Of a stretch of DNA of 64,000 bases, positions 26,161 to 34,664 are shown in pieces; the stretch's first letter is position 1, and each line of letters starts with the position of its first letter. This stretch comes from Natronorubrum sediminis (GTDB taxonomy: Archaea; Halobacteriota; Halobacteria; Halobacteriales; Natrialbaceae). The translations under genes were made by a program, and so were the position numbers. The stretch spans positions 236,501 through 300,500 of the forward strand of contig NZ_FNWL01000003.1 in the NCBI RefSeq assembly GCF_900108095.1. Reading direction: 5' to 3'. The notes beneath the pieces are model-generated. The model was not told the origin of the DNA and ran no database searches. It worked only from the letters and a program-made list of their open reading frames with translations.

Positions 26161-27519
26161 TCAGTAATTCGCAGCCGCTTTGACGTCTTCGAACCGTCGC
26201 TCGAGTTCGTCCATCCCCCACTCGTAGACGTCCTCAGGATCCTCTTCTTCGACGATGAGTCGGTTGGTCATCTGGGCGTCGATGTCGAACGAGAGCAAAC
26301 CGAGCGTCTCCGGCGTCGTCGGACTCTCCGAATCCGATACCTGCGGTGCAATCTCCTGGAGGAGGTACTCGTTTCGCTCGAGGAAGTAGCCATCGTCAAT
26401 CTGGAACACGTCGGCGCTGCGGTACTCCTCGTGCTCGAGAATCGATTCGTACGGTGGCAGGAATCGCATCGGCTCCATCAAACTGACGTCGATGTGTCGG
26501 TCGGGACCGTACATGTACCGATTGAAGTCTTTCGCCCCGTCGGTGTGGGTCGCGCCCTCGAGTACCGGTGCACCGGTCATCGTTACGAAGCCGCGAACGT
26601 CCGGATCGACGCCCTCTCGGTGGGGCACGACTTCTTGTTTCGTGTTGAGCGCGACCTCCTCCGCACCGGCTTCGTAGGCTGCCGAACAGACCCACGCGTT
26701 GAGCATGATACACTGGCCGAGACGGCCGCTTGCCCAGTACTCGATCGTCGTGCCATAATCCAGACTCGCCGGGTCCGGCGAGTACTGTTCGAGTTCCTGG
26801 AGCAACTCGAAAACGGCCAGGACGTCGTCTTCCTCGTAGGCTAACTCGACTTCGTCGTCACTATTCCATCGAAACCGGTCGCCACCGGCGTTCACGAGCC
26901 AACACGAGAAGTCGGCGTCCGGTTTTCCTTCCGGACCGGCCGAGAGCCCGAACCCACGGACGTCGTTGTCCATCTCGTCTATCGCCTGCGCGTTCTCGAG
27001 GAGGTCGTCCCACGTTTCGGGAACCTCGAGATCGAGTTCGTCGTAAAGGTCTTCACGATACTGTAGACACCCGATGTACGGGCCGTGTGGAATATTTACG
27101 ATCTGCTCGTCGATCGGCTCGAGGAGGTACTTGAACACCGGCTCACCCCACTCGTCTTCGAGGTCGTCGAGCACGTCGCCGACGTCGGCGAGTTGTCCCT
27201 GATTGACCAGGTCGCCGATTTCGGGGAGGCTCGCGTGGAATATTCCCGGTGGATCCTGTGCCTGCATCAACGTCGCGAGTCGCTGTCGCCCGACTTCGTC
27301 GAGACCGGTGTACTCGTGTTCGACGGGGAGCCCGTACTCCTCCTCGTAGCCGGGAATGAGGTCGTTCTCCCAGTACTCCTGCCATTCGTCGCTCGACAGA
27401 TCGGTGAGTATGTGCAGTTCGTCGTCGTCTGAGCCGCCGATGCACCCGGCTACGAGACCTGCTCCAGCAACACCGATCCCTCCGAGTGCGTCTCGGCGTG
27501 TAATGTTACCGTTTGACAT
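26161..27519 (-). CDS. Extracellular solute-binding lipoprotein (family 1 type)
   Basis: A 452-residue binding protein with a Tat signal (ITRRDALGG) and lipobox ending at Cys26 (AGLVAGC), so it is exported folded and lipid-anchored outside. The body has IVNIPHGPYIGCLQYREDLYDELDLEVPETWDDL, typical of sugar/polyol-type ABC binding proteins. No permease or ATPase of the matching type is adjacent. It sits between a ligase and an ACAD on the same strand, suggesting it captures the acid or a conjugate processed by them. Promoter-like TTTTATCTCC (minus) lies about 25-34 nt before the ATG. Confidence 0.87.
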   Translation of the reverse strand: MSNGNITRRDALGGIGVAGAGLVAGCIGGSDDDELHILTDLSSDEWQEYWENDLIPGYEEEYGLPVEHEYTGLDEVGRQRLATLMQAQDPPGIFHASLPEIGDLVNQGQLADVGDVLDDLEDEWGEPVFKYLLEPIDEQIVNIPHGPYIGCLQYREDLYDELDLEVPETWDDLLENAQAIDEMDNDVRGFGLSAGPEGKPDADFSCWLVNAGGDRFRWNSDDEVELAYEEDDVLAVFELLQELEQYSPDPASLDYGTTIEYWASGRLGQCIMLNAWVCSAAYEAGAEEVALNTKQEVVPHREGVDPDVRGFVTMTGAPVLEGATHTDGAKDFNRYMYGPDRHIDVSLMEPMRFLPPYESILEHEEYRSADVFQIDDGYFLERNEYLLQEIAPQVSDSESPTTPETLGLLSFDIDAQMTNRLIVEEEDPEDVYEWGMDELERRFEDVKAAANY

Positions 27520-27576
27520 GCTCTAGCGGATAACACGACAGGAGATAAAACAGTTCTCCCGATTGATCTCGTCGGT

Positions 27577-28743
27577 CTAGTACGATCGAGGAAGTCCGAG
27601 ATGATGCTCTGCGATGTAGTTTTTCGCCATCTCGTTCGACACTGGCACGGTCTGTGTGAGACGTGAATTTTGCCAGATTTTGTACACCTCGTACTCTTTC
27701 GTGAATCCGTTCCCGCCGTGGGTTTGAATCGCTCGCGACGCCGCTTCAGTGCTGAACTCACTCGTCAGGAGTTTCGCGGCGTTGGTCTCTACGCTGCAGT
27801 CCTCGCCGGAATCCCACTTCGAGGCGGCGCTATATGTGATTTCTCGAGCGGCCAGGAGTTTGGCGTAGGACTCGGCGAGTGGGTGTTGGATCGACTGGTG
27901 GGAACCGATGGGGTGTCCGAAGACGTCGCGGTCGTTCGCGTATTCGACTGCGAGGTCGACCGCGCGCAGTCCGCCCCCGAGCGCGCTTGCTGCGCCGGCG
28001 ATGCGTTCGGTATTGAGGGTGTCGAACATGAGTTTGAACCCGTCGTCGACGGTTCCGAGAATGTCGTCTTCGTGTACGCGGAGGCCGTCGATAGAGACCT
28101 GATACTGGTGTTCGAACCACGGCACCGCCGTGTCGAGCGTCGACAGCGAAACCGCGTCACGTTCGGCGGGTTCGGAGATCAGAAACAGCGTACCGCCGTG
28201 AGCCGGGTTCGATGGATCGAACGGTGACGTCCGGGCGACCAACAACATCTCGTCCGCGGTTTCGACGCTACTGATGAACGTCTTTTCGCCGTGGATGACG
28301 AACTCGTCCCCATCGCGCTCGGCGGTCGTCTCGATCGAGAGGGTGTTCGTTCCCGCGTTCGCCTCGGTCAGCCCCATACAGAATTTCATCTCGCCGTCGA
28401 CGATCTGGGGGAGGTACGTCGACTTCTGTTCGTCCGTACCGTGGCGTTGGATACTGATCCCGCCGAATACCGGCGTGAGGATGAAGATGATACCACCCTG
28501 CCCGCCGCCGCGCGCCAACTCCTCGATGACGATGGCCATCTCGTGCATCCCCATTCCCTCGCCGCCGTACTCCTCGTCGATCGCGACACCGAGCCATCCG
28601 TTGCCCGCGAGTTCCTCCCAGTACTCCTCGGGGAATCGTTTTTCTTCGACGTGTTCGCGCCAGTATGTCGGATCGAAATCAGCGGCGAGGTCTTGGACTG
28701 AGTTACGGATCAACTCGTGAATGTCAGTTTCGCGGGTCGGCAT
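27577..28743 (-). CDS. Acyl-CoA dehydrogenase with atypical C-terminus
   Basis: A 388-residue ACAD: GWLGVAIDEEYGGEGMGMHE, MGLTEANAGTNTLSIET, IHGEKTFISSV, and YANDRDVFGHPIGSHQSIQHPLAE. At the C-terminus, HGGNGFTKEYEVYKIW is followed by RLTQTVPVSNEMAKNYI, so the EGTxxIQ segment with the usual catalytic Glu is missing. Other ACADs of this PVSxEM type exist and place the base elsewhere; I cannot locate it here. It is probably the dehydrogenation step acting after the ligase at 24455, since both read leftward and flank the binding protein. Confidence 0.87.
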   Translation of the reverse strand: MPTRETDIHELIRNSVQDLAADFDPTYWREHVEEKRFPEEYWEELAGNGWLGVAIDEEYGGEGMGMHEMAIVIEELARGGGQGGIIFILTPVFGGISIQRHGTDEQKSTYLPQIVDGEMKFCMGLTEANAGTNTLSIETTAERDGDEFVIHGEKTFISSVETADEMLLVARTSPFDPSNPAHGGTLFLISEPAERDAVSLSTLDTAVPWFEHQYQVSIDGLRVHEDDILGTVDDGFKLMFDTLNTERIAGAASALGGGLRAVDLAVEYANDRDVFGHPIGSHQSIQHPLAESYAKLLAAREITYSAASKWDSGEDCSVETNAAKLLTSEFSTEAASRAIQTHGGNGFTKEYEVYKIWQNSRLTQTVPVSNEMAKNYIAEHHLGLPRSY

Positions 28744-28817
28744 ACACGGTATTCACCGCAACCATCAATAAATCAACCACATTTCGTCGCTGTTACGGTT
28801 CGCTCTGGGCAACTCGA

Positions 28818-29891
28818 TCAGATGGATTTAATTTCCGCGTGTAGCGACTCGAGTTCTTCTTGCACTGGAACGATTTCGTCCCAGTCGAACCACAACACGT
28901 CGTCCGGGTGATCCGTATAATCGTGGCGCTCGGTAATCTCGTCGGGCGGATCCTCGAGTTGCACCGGATACCGGTGACCAAGCGTTAATTCGACGGCGTT
29001 CTCGCGTTCGTAGAGGAAGTTGAGAAGGTCGTAGACGTCCTCTTTCATTTCACTTTCATCGACGACAGTGAAGGCAGTCGAGTAGGTCAAACAACCCTCT
29101 TCGGGGATAACGTAATCGACGGGATGACCCTCCTCGACGAGGTTTTCGGTACGGCCACCCCAGCCTTCGACCAGATGCGCCTGCTCTTCGCGAAGCAGAC
29201 GCATCCACTCGTCGCCCGCCACCCAGTAGTTGAAGGTGTTTTGATGGAACTCCTCCATCTCGCTTGCAACTTCGTCCCAGAGATCGTTGTCGTTGACCGC
29301 CTCGGCCGGATCGATATCGAGGAGTGCACTGGTATTCGCGAATCTGGTAACCGCGTTGTCGTGTAACGTCACCGTGCCCTCGTGTTCGGGTTCCATGATG
29401 TCTTCCCACGATGTCGGTTCAGCCTGCTCGGTACTGTACGCGATTCCCTGTGAGTTATTGTAGTAGAACGTTCCGAGGTCGTGTCCCTCGAGAAACGGTG
29501 CGTCTTGCCAGGAATCTTTGATATTGTCGTAGTTCGGAATCTCTCCGTAGTCGATTTCGGCGAACAGTTCACCGTCGTACTCGAGACGATGTTCGGAGAA
29601 GGCCGCGGGCACGAGATTGGTGAAGTCGAACTCCTCCGGACTCGCTGCGATGAGTTCGAGGATTTCACTATCGTCGCTCACCTCCTGGTGTGTCACGTCG
29701 ACTCCGCTCTCTTCGGACCACTCCTCCATGACCTCGCGTTCTGACTCCTGGGTGATTCCACCGCGACTGATATACGAGAGCGTGTCTCCGCCACCGCCGA
29801 TACACCCCGCGAGGATGGCCGTGCTCGCGATCGTTCCCGTTCGTAATACGTCTCGTCGTGACACTGTTTGTGAATAGCTACCGTCCGACAT
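28818..29891 (-). CDS. PotD-like solute-binding lipoprotein, paralogue 1
   Basis: A 357-residue Tat lipoprotein (VSRRDVLRTG; lipobox Cys30 in ILAGC). The mature part begins with a GGGGDTLSYISRGGITQ block and contains NYWVAGDEWMRLLREEQ, EGWGGR and DYVIPEEGC, features shared by all five paralogues in this window. PotD relatives bind polyamines, but the group is broad. The start at 29891 is preferred because the TATA-like box at 29917-29925 lies at leaderless distance; upstream in-frame ATG and GTG codons lie too close to that box. It is followed by the ACAD at 28743, with a 74-nt gap. Confidence 0.88.
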   Translation of the reverse strand: MSDGSYSQTVSRRDVLRTGTIASTAILAGCIGGGGDTLSYISRGGITQESEREVMEEWSEESGVDVTHQEVSDDSEILELIAASPEEFDFTNLVPAAFSEHRLEYDGELFAEIDYGEIPNYDNIKDSWQDAPFLEGHDLGTFYYNNSQGIAYSTEQAEPTSWEDIMEPEHEGTVTLHDNAVTRFANTSALLDIDPAEAVNDNDLWDEVASEMEEFHQNTFNYWVAGDEWMRLLREEQAHLVEGWGGRTENLVEEGHPVDYVIPEEGCLTYSTAFTVVDESEMKEDVYDLLNFLYERENAVELTLGHRYPVQLEDPPDEITERHDYTDHPDDVLWFDWDEIVPVQEELESLHAEIKSI

Positions 29892-30211
29892 ATGTTCGTA
29901 GCACATCACGTATCAGTACATAAATCCATTCGCCGTCATCACCCCTAATTGTGCATTTCTGGTGGTTATGGAGCGACTTGAATCCGCTTTTCTCGAGTTG
30001 GGGTGGCTTCGAAGGGAGGGACTGTACTGTTGATAGAACGCTCGTGAGTGAGCAGATCCGGTCCAATCGACAGCCCATTGGTAGTAGTTACAACTAGACA
30101 ACAGATTTTTGACGGGCAACGTGGTGGATGATGTTGTATGGTAACTGGTAACAATGGGTCTGTTGGAGCACCGATCGAACGGAACGAACACAACGAATTG
30201 GCGGTGTGGCT
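29892..30211. other. Divergent promoter region with a 26-codon upstream ORF
   Basis: About 320 nt between the leftward binding protein and the rightward amidohydrolase. Minus-strand TATA at 29917-29925. On the plus strand an ORF of 26 codons, starting at the ATG at 30138, ends at 30218, overlapping the amidohydrolase ATG at 30212. A weak T-rich box (GATTTTT, 30104-30110) precedes it by about 30 nt. Confidence 0.4.
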
Positions 30212-31309
30212 ATGCTAGACCTCGAGGAGACGTTCATCTACGACTCCATTACGCACGCGTACAACATGGCCCCCTCGAACTACCGGAACGAGCAACATGC
30301 CGAAGGCATCACGGAGATGCTCTACGGCACCGTCGACGGGATCATGACCGAGGAGTACCGTCTCGAGCCCGAGGCGTTCGTTCGGGACTGGGGCGTCGAG
30401 GAGACGGCGAACATGCTGTTCCGGGAGAGCTATACGGATATGTCGACGTTTCATCCCGTCCCGATGTACGCGTTTCACGACGGCCTCGTCGCCAACGAGA
30501 AAGCCGGTACCGTCGTCGACCGGTGGCCCGACCGATTCCGTTCGTACGCCGCCGTCGACCCGCTCCGAGACGAGTGGGAGGAGACGCTCGAGGAGCAAGT
30601 CGACGCCTTCGATCCGATCGGCGTCAAACTCTATCCCTCTCACTGGAGTGCGGACCATCACGAGGGGTGGAGCATGGGCGATCCCGACGTGGCGTTTCCG
30701 GTATTCGAAAAGGCGGCCGATCTCGGTATCGACCTCATCGACATCCACAAGGCGATTCCGTTCGGCCCGGTGCCTCGCGGACCGTACCATCCGCGGGACG
30801 TCGACGTCGCCGCCGAGAGTTTTCCGGACCTCACGTTCAGCATCGTCCACGGCGGGTTCGCGTTCACCGAGGAAACCGCCTGGCAACTGGCGCGATTCCC
30901 GAACGTCTACGTCAATCTGGAGGGAATACCGCCGATCTTGCTCGGCAACGAGCGCCGGTTCGCCGAGATACTTGCCGAACTGATCAGCATGCTCGGCGAG
31001 GACGGGATGGACCGACTGTTCTGGAGTTCTGGCGCGATGTCCGTTCACCCGAAACCGCAACTCGAGGCGTTTCGTGACTTCGAGTTCCCGGAGGACGTTC
31101 GGAAGAACACGAGTGCGATGGGCGACCTTCCACAGATTACCGACGAGCACAAACGGAAGATTCTGGGAGAGAACTACGCCGACCTCATCGGACTGGATAT
31201 CGACGAGGCGAAGTCGCGAATCACGGACGACGAGTTTGCTCGGTATCGAGCCGACAATGGACTCGCCGAGCCGTACTCGACGACGGCCGTCCCCGAGGAG
31301 GTGGCCTGA
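30212..31309 (+). CDS. Amidohydrolase family protein (ACMSD-like) with altered metal site
   Basis: A 365-residue TIM-barrel protein of the amidohydrolase-2 family, which includes decarboxylases (ACMSD), hydratases and hydrolases. The first strand usually carries HxH; here it is YDSITHAYN, leaving only one His. Later positions are clearer: GVKLYPSHW (possible Lys), LIDIHKAIP, FSIVHGGFAF, and a C-terminal FWSSGAMSVHPKP. A decarboxylase or C-C hydrolase on a ring-cleavage product is plausible, with non-standard metal binding. It overlaps the DUF59 gene (TGATG) and leads into the ligase at 31774. Confidence 0.82.
   Translation: MLDLEETFIYDSITHAYNMAPSNYRNEQHAEGITEMLYGTVDGIMTEEYRLEPEAFVRDWGVEETANMLFRESYTDMSTFHPVPMYAFHDGLVANEKAGTVVDRWPDRFRSYAAVDPLRDEWEETLEEQVDAFDPIGVKLYPSHWSADHHEGWSMGDPDVAFPVFEKAADLGIDLIDIHKAIPFGPVPRGPYHPRDVDVAAESFPDLTFSIVHGGFAFTEETAWQLARFPNVYVNLEGIPPILLGNERRFAEILAELISMLGEDGMDRLFWSSGAMSVHPKPQLEAFRDFEFPEDVRKNTSAMGDLPQITDEHKRKILGENYADLIGLDIDEAKSRITDDEFARYRADNGLAEPYSTTAVPEEVA
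31297..31303 (+). promoter_or_regulatory. Shine-Dalgarno of the DUF59 gene
   Basis: GGAGGTG, within the last codons of the amidohydrolase gene, 5 nt before the ATG at 31309. It supports translational coupling. Confidence 0.65.
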
Positions 31310-31686
31310 TGGACGACGATCGGATTCTCGAGCGACTCGACGAGATCGTCGACCCGTGTAGCGCGGCCAACGGAACCGATCTGAGCATCGTCTCGATGGG
31401 ACTAATCGAGGAAATCGATATCGACGGTAGCCACGTCACCGTCTCGATGCACCTGACGACGCCGTTTTGCATGCAGATCCCGTTTTTCATCGACGAAGTC
31501 GAGGATCGAGTCGGGTCACTCGAGGGCGTCGAGTCCGTCACGCTCGAGACTGACTCGGGAATCGAGTGGAGCCAGGACATGATGTCCGAAGACGCCTGTC
31601 GGAAACGCGAGCAGCGAACGCAGGCCCGCGCGGACCGATATCGCGAAACCGCGAGTGATCGTTCGCTCGCTCGGACCGACGGATAG
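31309..31686 (+). CDS. DUF59/MIP18 family protein (metal-sulfur cluster assembly factor-like)
   Basis: A 125-residue protein with the DUF59 fold (IVDPCSAANGTDLSIVSMGLIEEIDIDG; VTVSMHLTTPFC). Cys residues fall at DPC, PFC and EDAC. Relatives include SufT, PaaD and MIP18, which help insert Fe-S clusters into partner enzymes. The start codon overlaps the stop of the amidohydrolase by one base, so the two are likely partners: either the amidohydrolase carries an unusual Fe/S centre, or DUF59 has taken a substrate role. The acidic/basic C-terminal tail after residue 95 is extra to the domain. Confidence 0.85.
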   Translation: MDDDRILERLDEIVDPCSAANGTDLSIVSMGLIEEIDIDGSHVTVSMHLTTPFCMQIPFFIDEVEDRVGSLEGVESVTLETDSGIEWSQDMMSEDACRKREQRTQARADRYRETASDRSLARTDG

Positions 31687-31773
31687 GACGGTTCCTGAAC
31701 GCCTTCCGGCGGTCGACTCGATCGCGTTGTATTGACCGTAATGCCTATGATCAAACCCGTGTTTGGAAGTATC

Positions 31774-33351
31774 ATGCAAGGGTTGACGCTGAGCTGGCTC
31801 GCGGAGCGAAACGCGTACAAGTTCCCCGAAAAGGAAGCGATCGTACTGACACCCGTCGAGGGGGGTCGAACTGCCATCACGAATGCCACGTTCGACAAAC
31901 GGATCAATCAAGTCGCAAACGGGCTGCGACGACGCGGCATCGAGCGAGGCGACAACGTCGCCGTCTACACGGTGAACTCGATCCCGACGCTCGAGATGTA
32001 CCTCGGTGCCATGCGAATTGGCGCGTTGCCAGTGCCCATCAACCACCGGTTTCAGGCCGACGAGGTGCGGTACGTCCTCGAAGACTCCAACGCGGAACTG
32101 CTCTTCTTCGACGATCACGCTGTGGATATCGTCGACGAAATTTCAGCCGACCCAGCGATGCCAGGTGAGACGCTGTTCTACGGGAAAGACCGACCCGACT
32201 ACGCCGACGACTATATCGACTTCCGTGAACAGTCCGGCACCAACTCCATCGAAATCGTCTCCTCTCGAGTCGATGAGGCGATGTTGATGTACACCTCGGG
32301 GACGACCGGCGACCCGAAAGGCTGTCTGCTCACCCACGACAACATCATCCAGATGACGGTCAACGGAATCGTCGAGAAGGCCTTCGAGGGACGCAACGTC
32401 AACGTCGACGGACGCGGCCTGATCGTAACGCCGCTGTTTCACATCGCCGCGTTCGGAATGTTCGTCAACAACTACTACGCGGGTGCGACGACCGTCCTGA
32501 TGGACGGGTTCGAACCGAACCGAGTCATGAACGTGATCGAGGAAGAGGCGGTGACCTCCGGGTTCTTCGTCCCGATGATGGCTCGGGCCCTGTTGGCAGT
32601 CGACGATTTCGAAGACTACGACCTTTCGGCGTTCGAGGAGTTTGGGATCGGTGCTGCACCGTCGGGGAAGGAACTCAAGGAGACGATATCGAAGGCCTTT
32701 GATGCCGACTTACAGGAGGCGTTCGGACAGACCGAGTTGTCACCGACGACGACGCTTCTCCAGCCGAGTCAGGCGCTCGACCATCCGGACAGCGTCGGCA
32801 AACCGGTCCTCAACGTCCTCTTCAAGGTAATCGATCCGAAAACTCGCGAAGAAGTCGACCCCGGTGAGATCGGGCAGGTCTGCTATCGCGGCCCGACGAT
32901 GTTCAACGGCTACTACGGAATGCCCGAGCGGACCGAGGAAACCTTCGACGACGAGGGCTTTTTCGTCTCGGGCGACCTGGTTCGCCAGGACGAAGACGGG
33001 TTCGTCGAGTTCGTCGGCCGTGCCGATAACATGATCATTACCGGCGGCGAGAACGTCTACCCGGCCGAAATCGAAGAGACGCTTCACGAACATCCGGCCG
33101 TCGACGAGGTCGCGATCGTCGGTACACCGGACGATACGTGGGGGGAACGCATCAAGGCCGCAATCGTCCCCATCGACGGAGGGGAGCCCTCGGCCGACGA
33201 ACTACAGCGCTACGTTGGCGAGCGACTCGCGGATTACAAAAAACCGAGAGAGTTCGTGTTTCTCGAGTCGTTACCGCGAAATCCAACCGGAAAAGTTCTC
33301 AAAGCGCCTCTCGAGGACGAAGCGGGCGAGATGGTTGGCTGGGAGTCCTGA
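31774..33351 (+). CDS. Class I adenylate-forming acyl-CoA ligase
   Basis: A 525-residue ANL enzyme: LMYTSGTTGDPKGC, EAFGQTELSPT, GFFVSGDLVRQDEDG, GRADNMIITGGENVYPAEIE and PRNPTGKVLK with the catalytic Lys. It is a close paralogue of the ligases at 8555 and 46613. Their alignment (MxGLTxxxLAxRNAxKFP) argues for the ATG at 31774; two earlier in-frame ATGs (31741, 31747) would add an unshared leader, and GGAAG at 31765-31769 lies before 31774. It follows the DUF59 gene by 87 nt and probably activates the amidohydrolase product or substrate. Its stop abuts the stop of the convergent ACAD gene with no spacer. Confidence 0.9.
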   Translation: MQGLTLSWLAERNAYKFPEKEAIVLTPVEGGRTAITNATFDKRINQVANGLRRRGIERGDNVAVYTVNSIPTLEMYLGAMRIGALPVPINHRFQADEVRYVLEDSNAELLFFDDHAVDIVDEISADPAMPGETLFYGKDRPDYADDYIDFREQSGTNSIEIVSSRVDEAMLMYTSGTTGDPKGCLLTHDNIIQMTVNGIVEKAFEGRNVNVDGRGLIVTPLFHIAAFGMFVNNYYAGATTVLMDGFEPNRVMNVIEEEAVTSGFFVPMMARALLAVDDFEDYDLSAFEEFGIGAAPSGKELKETISKAFDADLQEAFGQTELSPTTTLLQPSQALDHPDSVGKPVLNVLFKVIDPKTREEVDPGEIGQVCYRGPTMFNGYYGMPERTEETFDDEGFFVSGDLVRQDEDGFVEFVGRADNMIITGGENVYPAEIEETLHEHPAVDEVAIVGTPDDTWGERIKAAIVPIDGGEPSADELQRYVGERLADYKKPREFVFLESLPRNPTGKVLKAPLEDEAGEMVGWES

Positions 33352-34578
33352 TTACGTTTCTACGCCGTATTGCTTTGCAATCGTGTTGAGCTGAATTTCG
33401 TCGGTCCCCTCGACGATCCGTTGGATGCGGGCACGATGGAGGTGGTGCATGTACGGGTTCTCCTCGGCCAGTCCGTTGGCTCCGTGAATCTGAACCACGT
33501 CGTCGGCGATGTCCCAGACGGTGTTGGTCGCGAACCACTTGAGGATCGACGACTCGGAAATCGCCTGCTCACCCTGATCGAGCATCCACGCGCACTTGAG
33601 GCCGACAGTATCGGCTGCGAACGCGTTTGCTCGTCCGCGGGCGATCTTGTGTGAGACGGCTTGGTACTTGCCGATGTTTTCGTCGAAGGCCTCCCGACTG
33701 TTGGCGTACTCCGTTGCCTTGTCGAGCAGCCACTCGGCGTGGCCGACCGCCGTTGCGCCGATCTCCACCCGACCGAGGCCCAGAAACGACATGGCGTCGT
33801 AGAAGGCAGAATCGACGTTGCCGAGCACGCGGTCTTCGGAGAGTCGAACGTCGTCAAAGTGAACTTCGGCCTGCACTCCTTCCGCCCCGACGGCGTTGTT
33901 TAGCGATCCGATGTCGTACTCGTCAGGTTCGACGATAAAGCACGTGATGCCTCCGTGTCTGCCGGCTTCCTCCTGTGGGGAGGTCCGTGCGAACACTTGG
34001 ATAAAGTCGGCGTAGGGCGCGTTCGTGATCCATTGTTTCGTCCCGTTGAGTACCCACTCGTCGCCGTCTTTCTCGGCGCGAGTTTCCATGTTCGGCGAGT
34101 CAGATCCCACGCCCGGTTCGGTCTGTCCAAACGCCGTCGACTTCTCGCCGCGCATTGCCGGCTTGAGGTACTTCTCGACCTGTTCGCCCTCGGCCTGAGC
34201 CAGCAGTGGCTTCGGCCCTTCCGGCCCGGCGAGTACGTTCGTCGATAGCGGGACGTCGGATTTCGCGACGTGTTTGTTCGCTCGATACCAGGTAATCGCA
34301 GAGACATCCTCTCCGCCGACGTCCGTGGGCATATTCATCGCGTAGAACCCAGCCTCCGCGCTCTTGCGCCGTACTTCCTGGTGAGCTTCGACGACCTCGT
34401 CGGTTAAGCGACCGTTCGGTTCGTGGCCGAGACGTGGGTTGGTCACCGTTTCGCCCAAGTCGTCGGCGATCGGCTGCACTTCCTGTTCGATGAAGTCATC
34501 GATACTCTGCAAGATGAGTTCCGTTTCCTGGGCCACTCCGAAGGAGACACCCGGATTACTATCTACTGATTTCGCCAT
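33352..34578 (-). CDS. Acyl-CoA dehydrogenase
   Basis: A 408-residue ACAD with the full classical set: GFYAMNMPTDVGGEDVS, FGQTEPGVGSDSPNMETRA, LNGTKQWITNAPYAD, FDENIGKYQAVSHKIA, HGANGLAEENPYMHH and the catalytic Glu in IVEGTDEIQLNTIAKQYG. It should oxidise an acyl-CoA to the enoyl-CoA, passing electrons to ETF. The promoter on the minus strand has TTTATATGG about 25 nt before the ATG at 34578. It is convergent with the ligase at 31774, with which it may share a substrate. Confidence 0.92.
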   Translation of the reverse strand: MAKSVDSNPGVSFGVAQETELILQSIDDFIEQEVQPIADDLGETVTNPRLGHEPNGRLTDEVVEAHQEVRRKSAEAGFYAMNMPTDVGGEDVSAITWYRANKHVAKSDVPLSTNVLAGPEGPKPLLAQAEGEQVEKYLKPAMRGEKSTAFGQTEPGVGSDSPNMETRAEKDGDEWVLNGTKQWITNAPYADFIQVFARTSPQEEAGRHGGITCFIVEPDEYDIGSLNNAVGAEGVQAEVHFDDVRLSEDRVLGNVDSAFYDAMSFLGLGRVEIGATAVGHAEWLLDKATEYANSREAFDENIGKYQAVSHKIARGRANAFAADTVGLKCAWMLDQGEQAISESSILKWFATNTVWDIADDVVQIHGANGLAEENPYMHHLHRARIQRIVEGTDEIQLNTIAKQYGVET

Positions 34579-34664
34579 TACCAGCTACACTATTGTCGAA
34601 ATACCCATATAAAGATCACTGCTAGCTATAGCACTGTTGGCATGACACCACGAGTCATGTCCCT

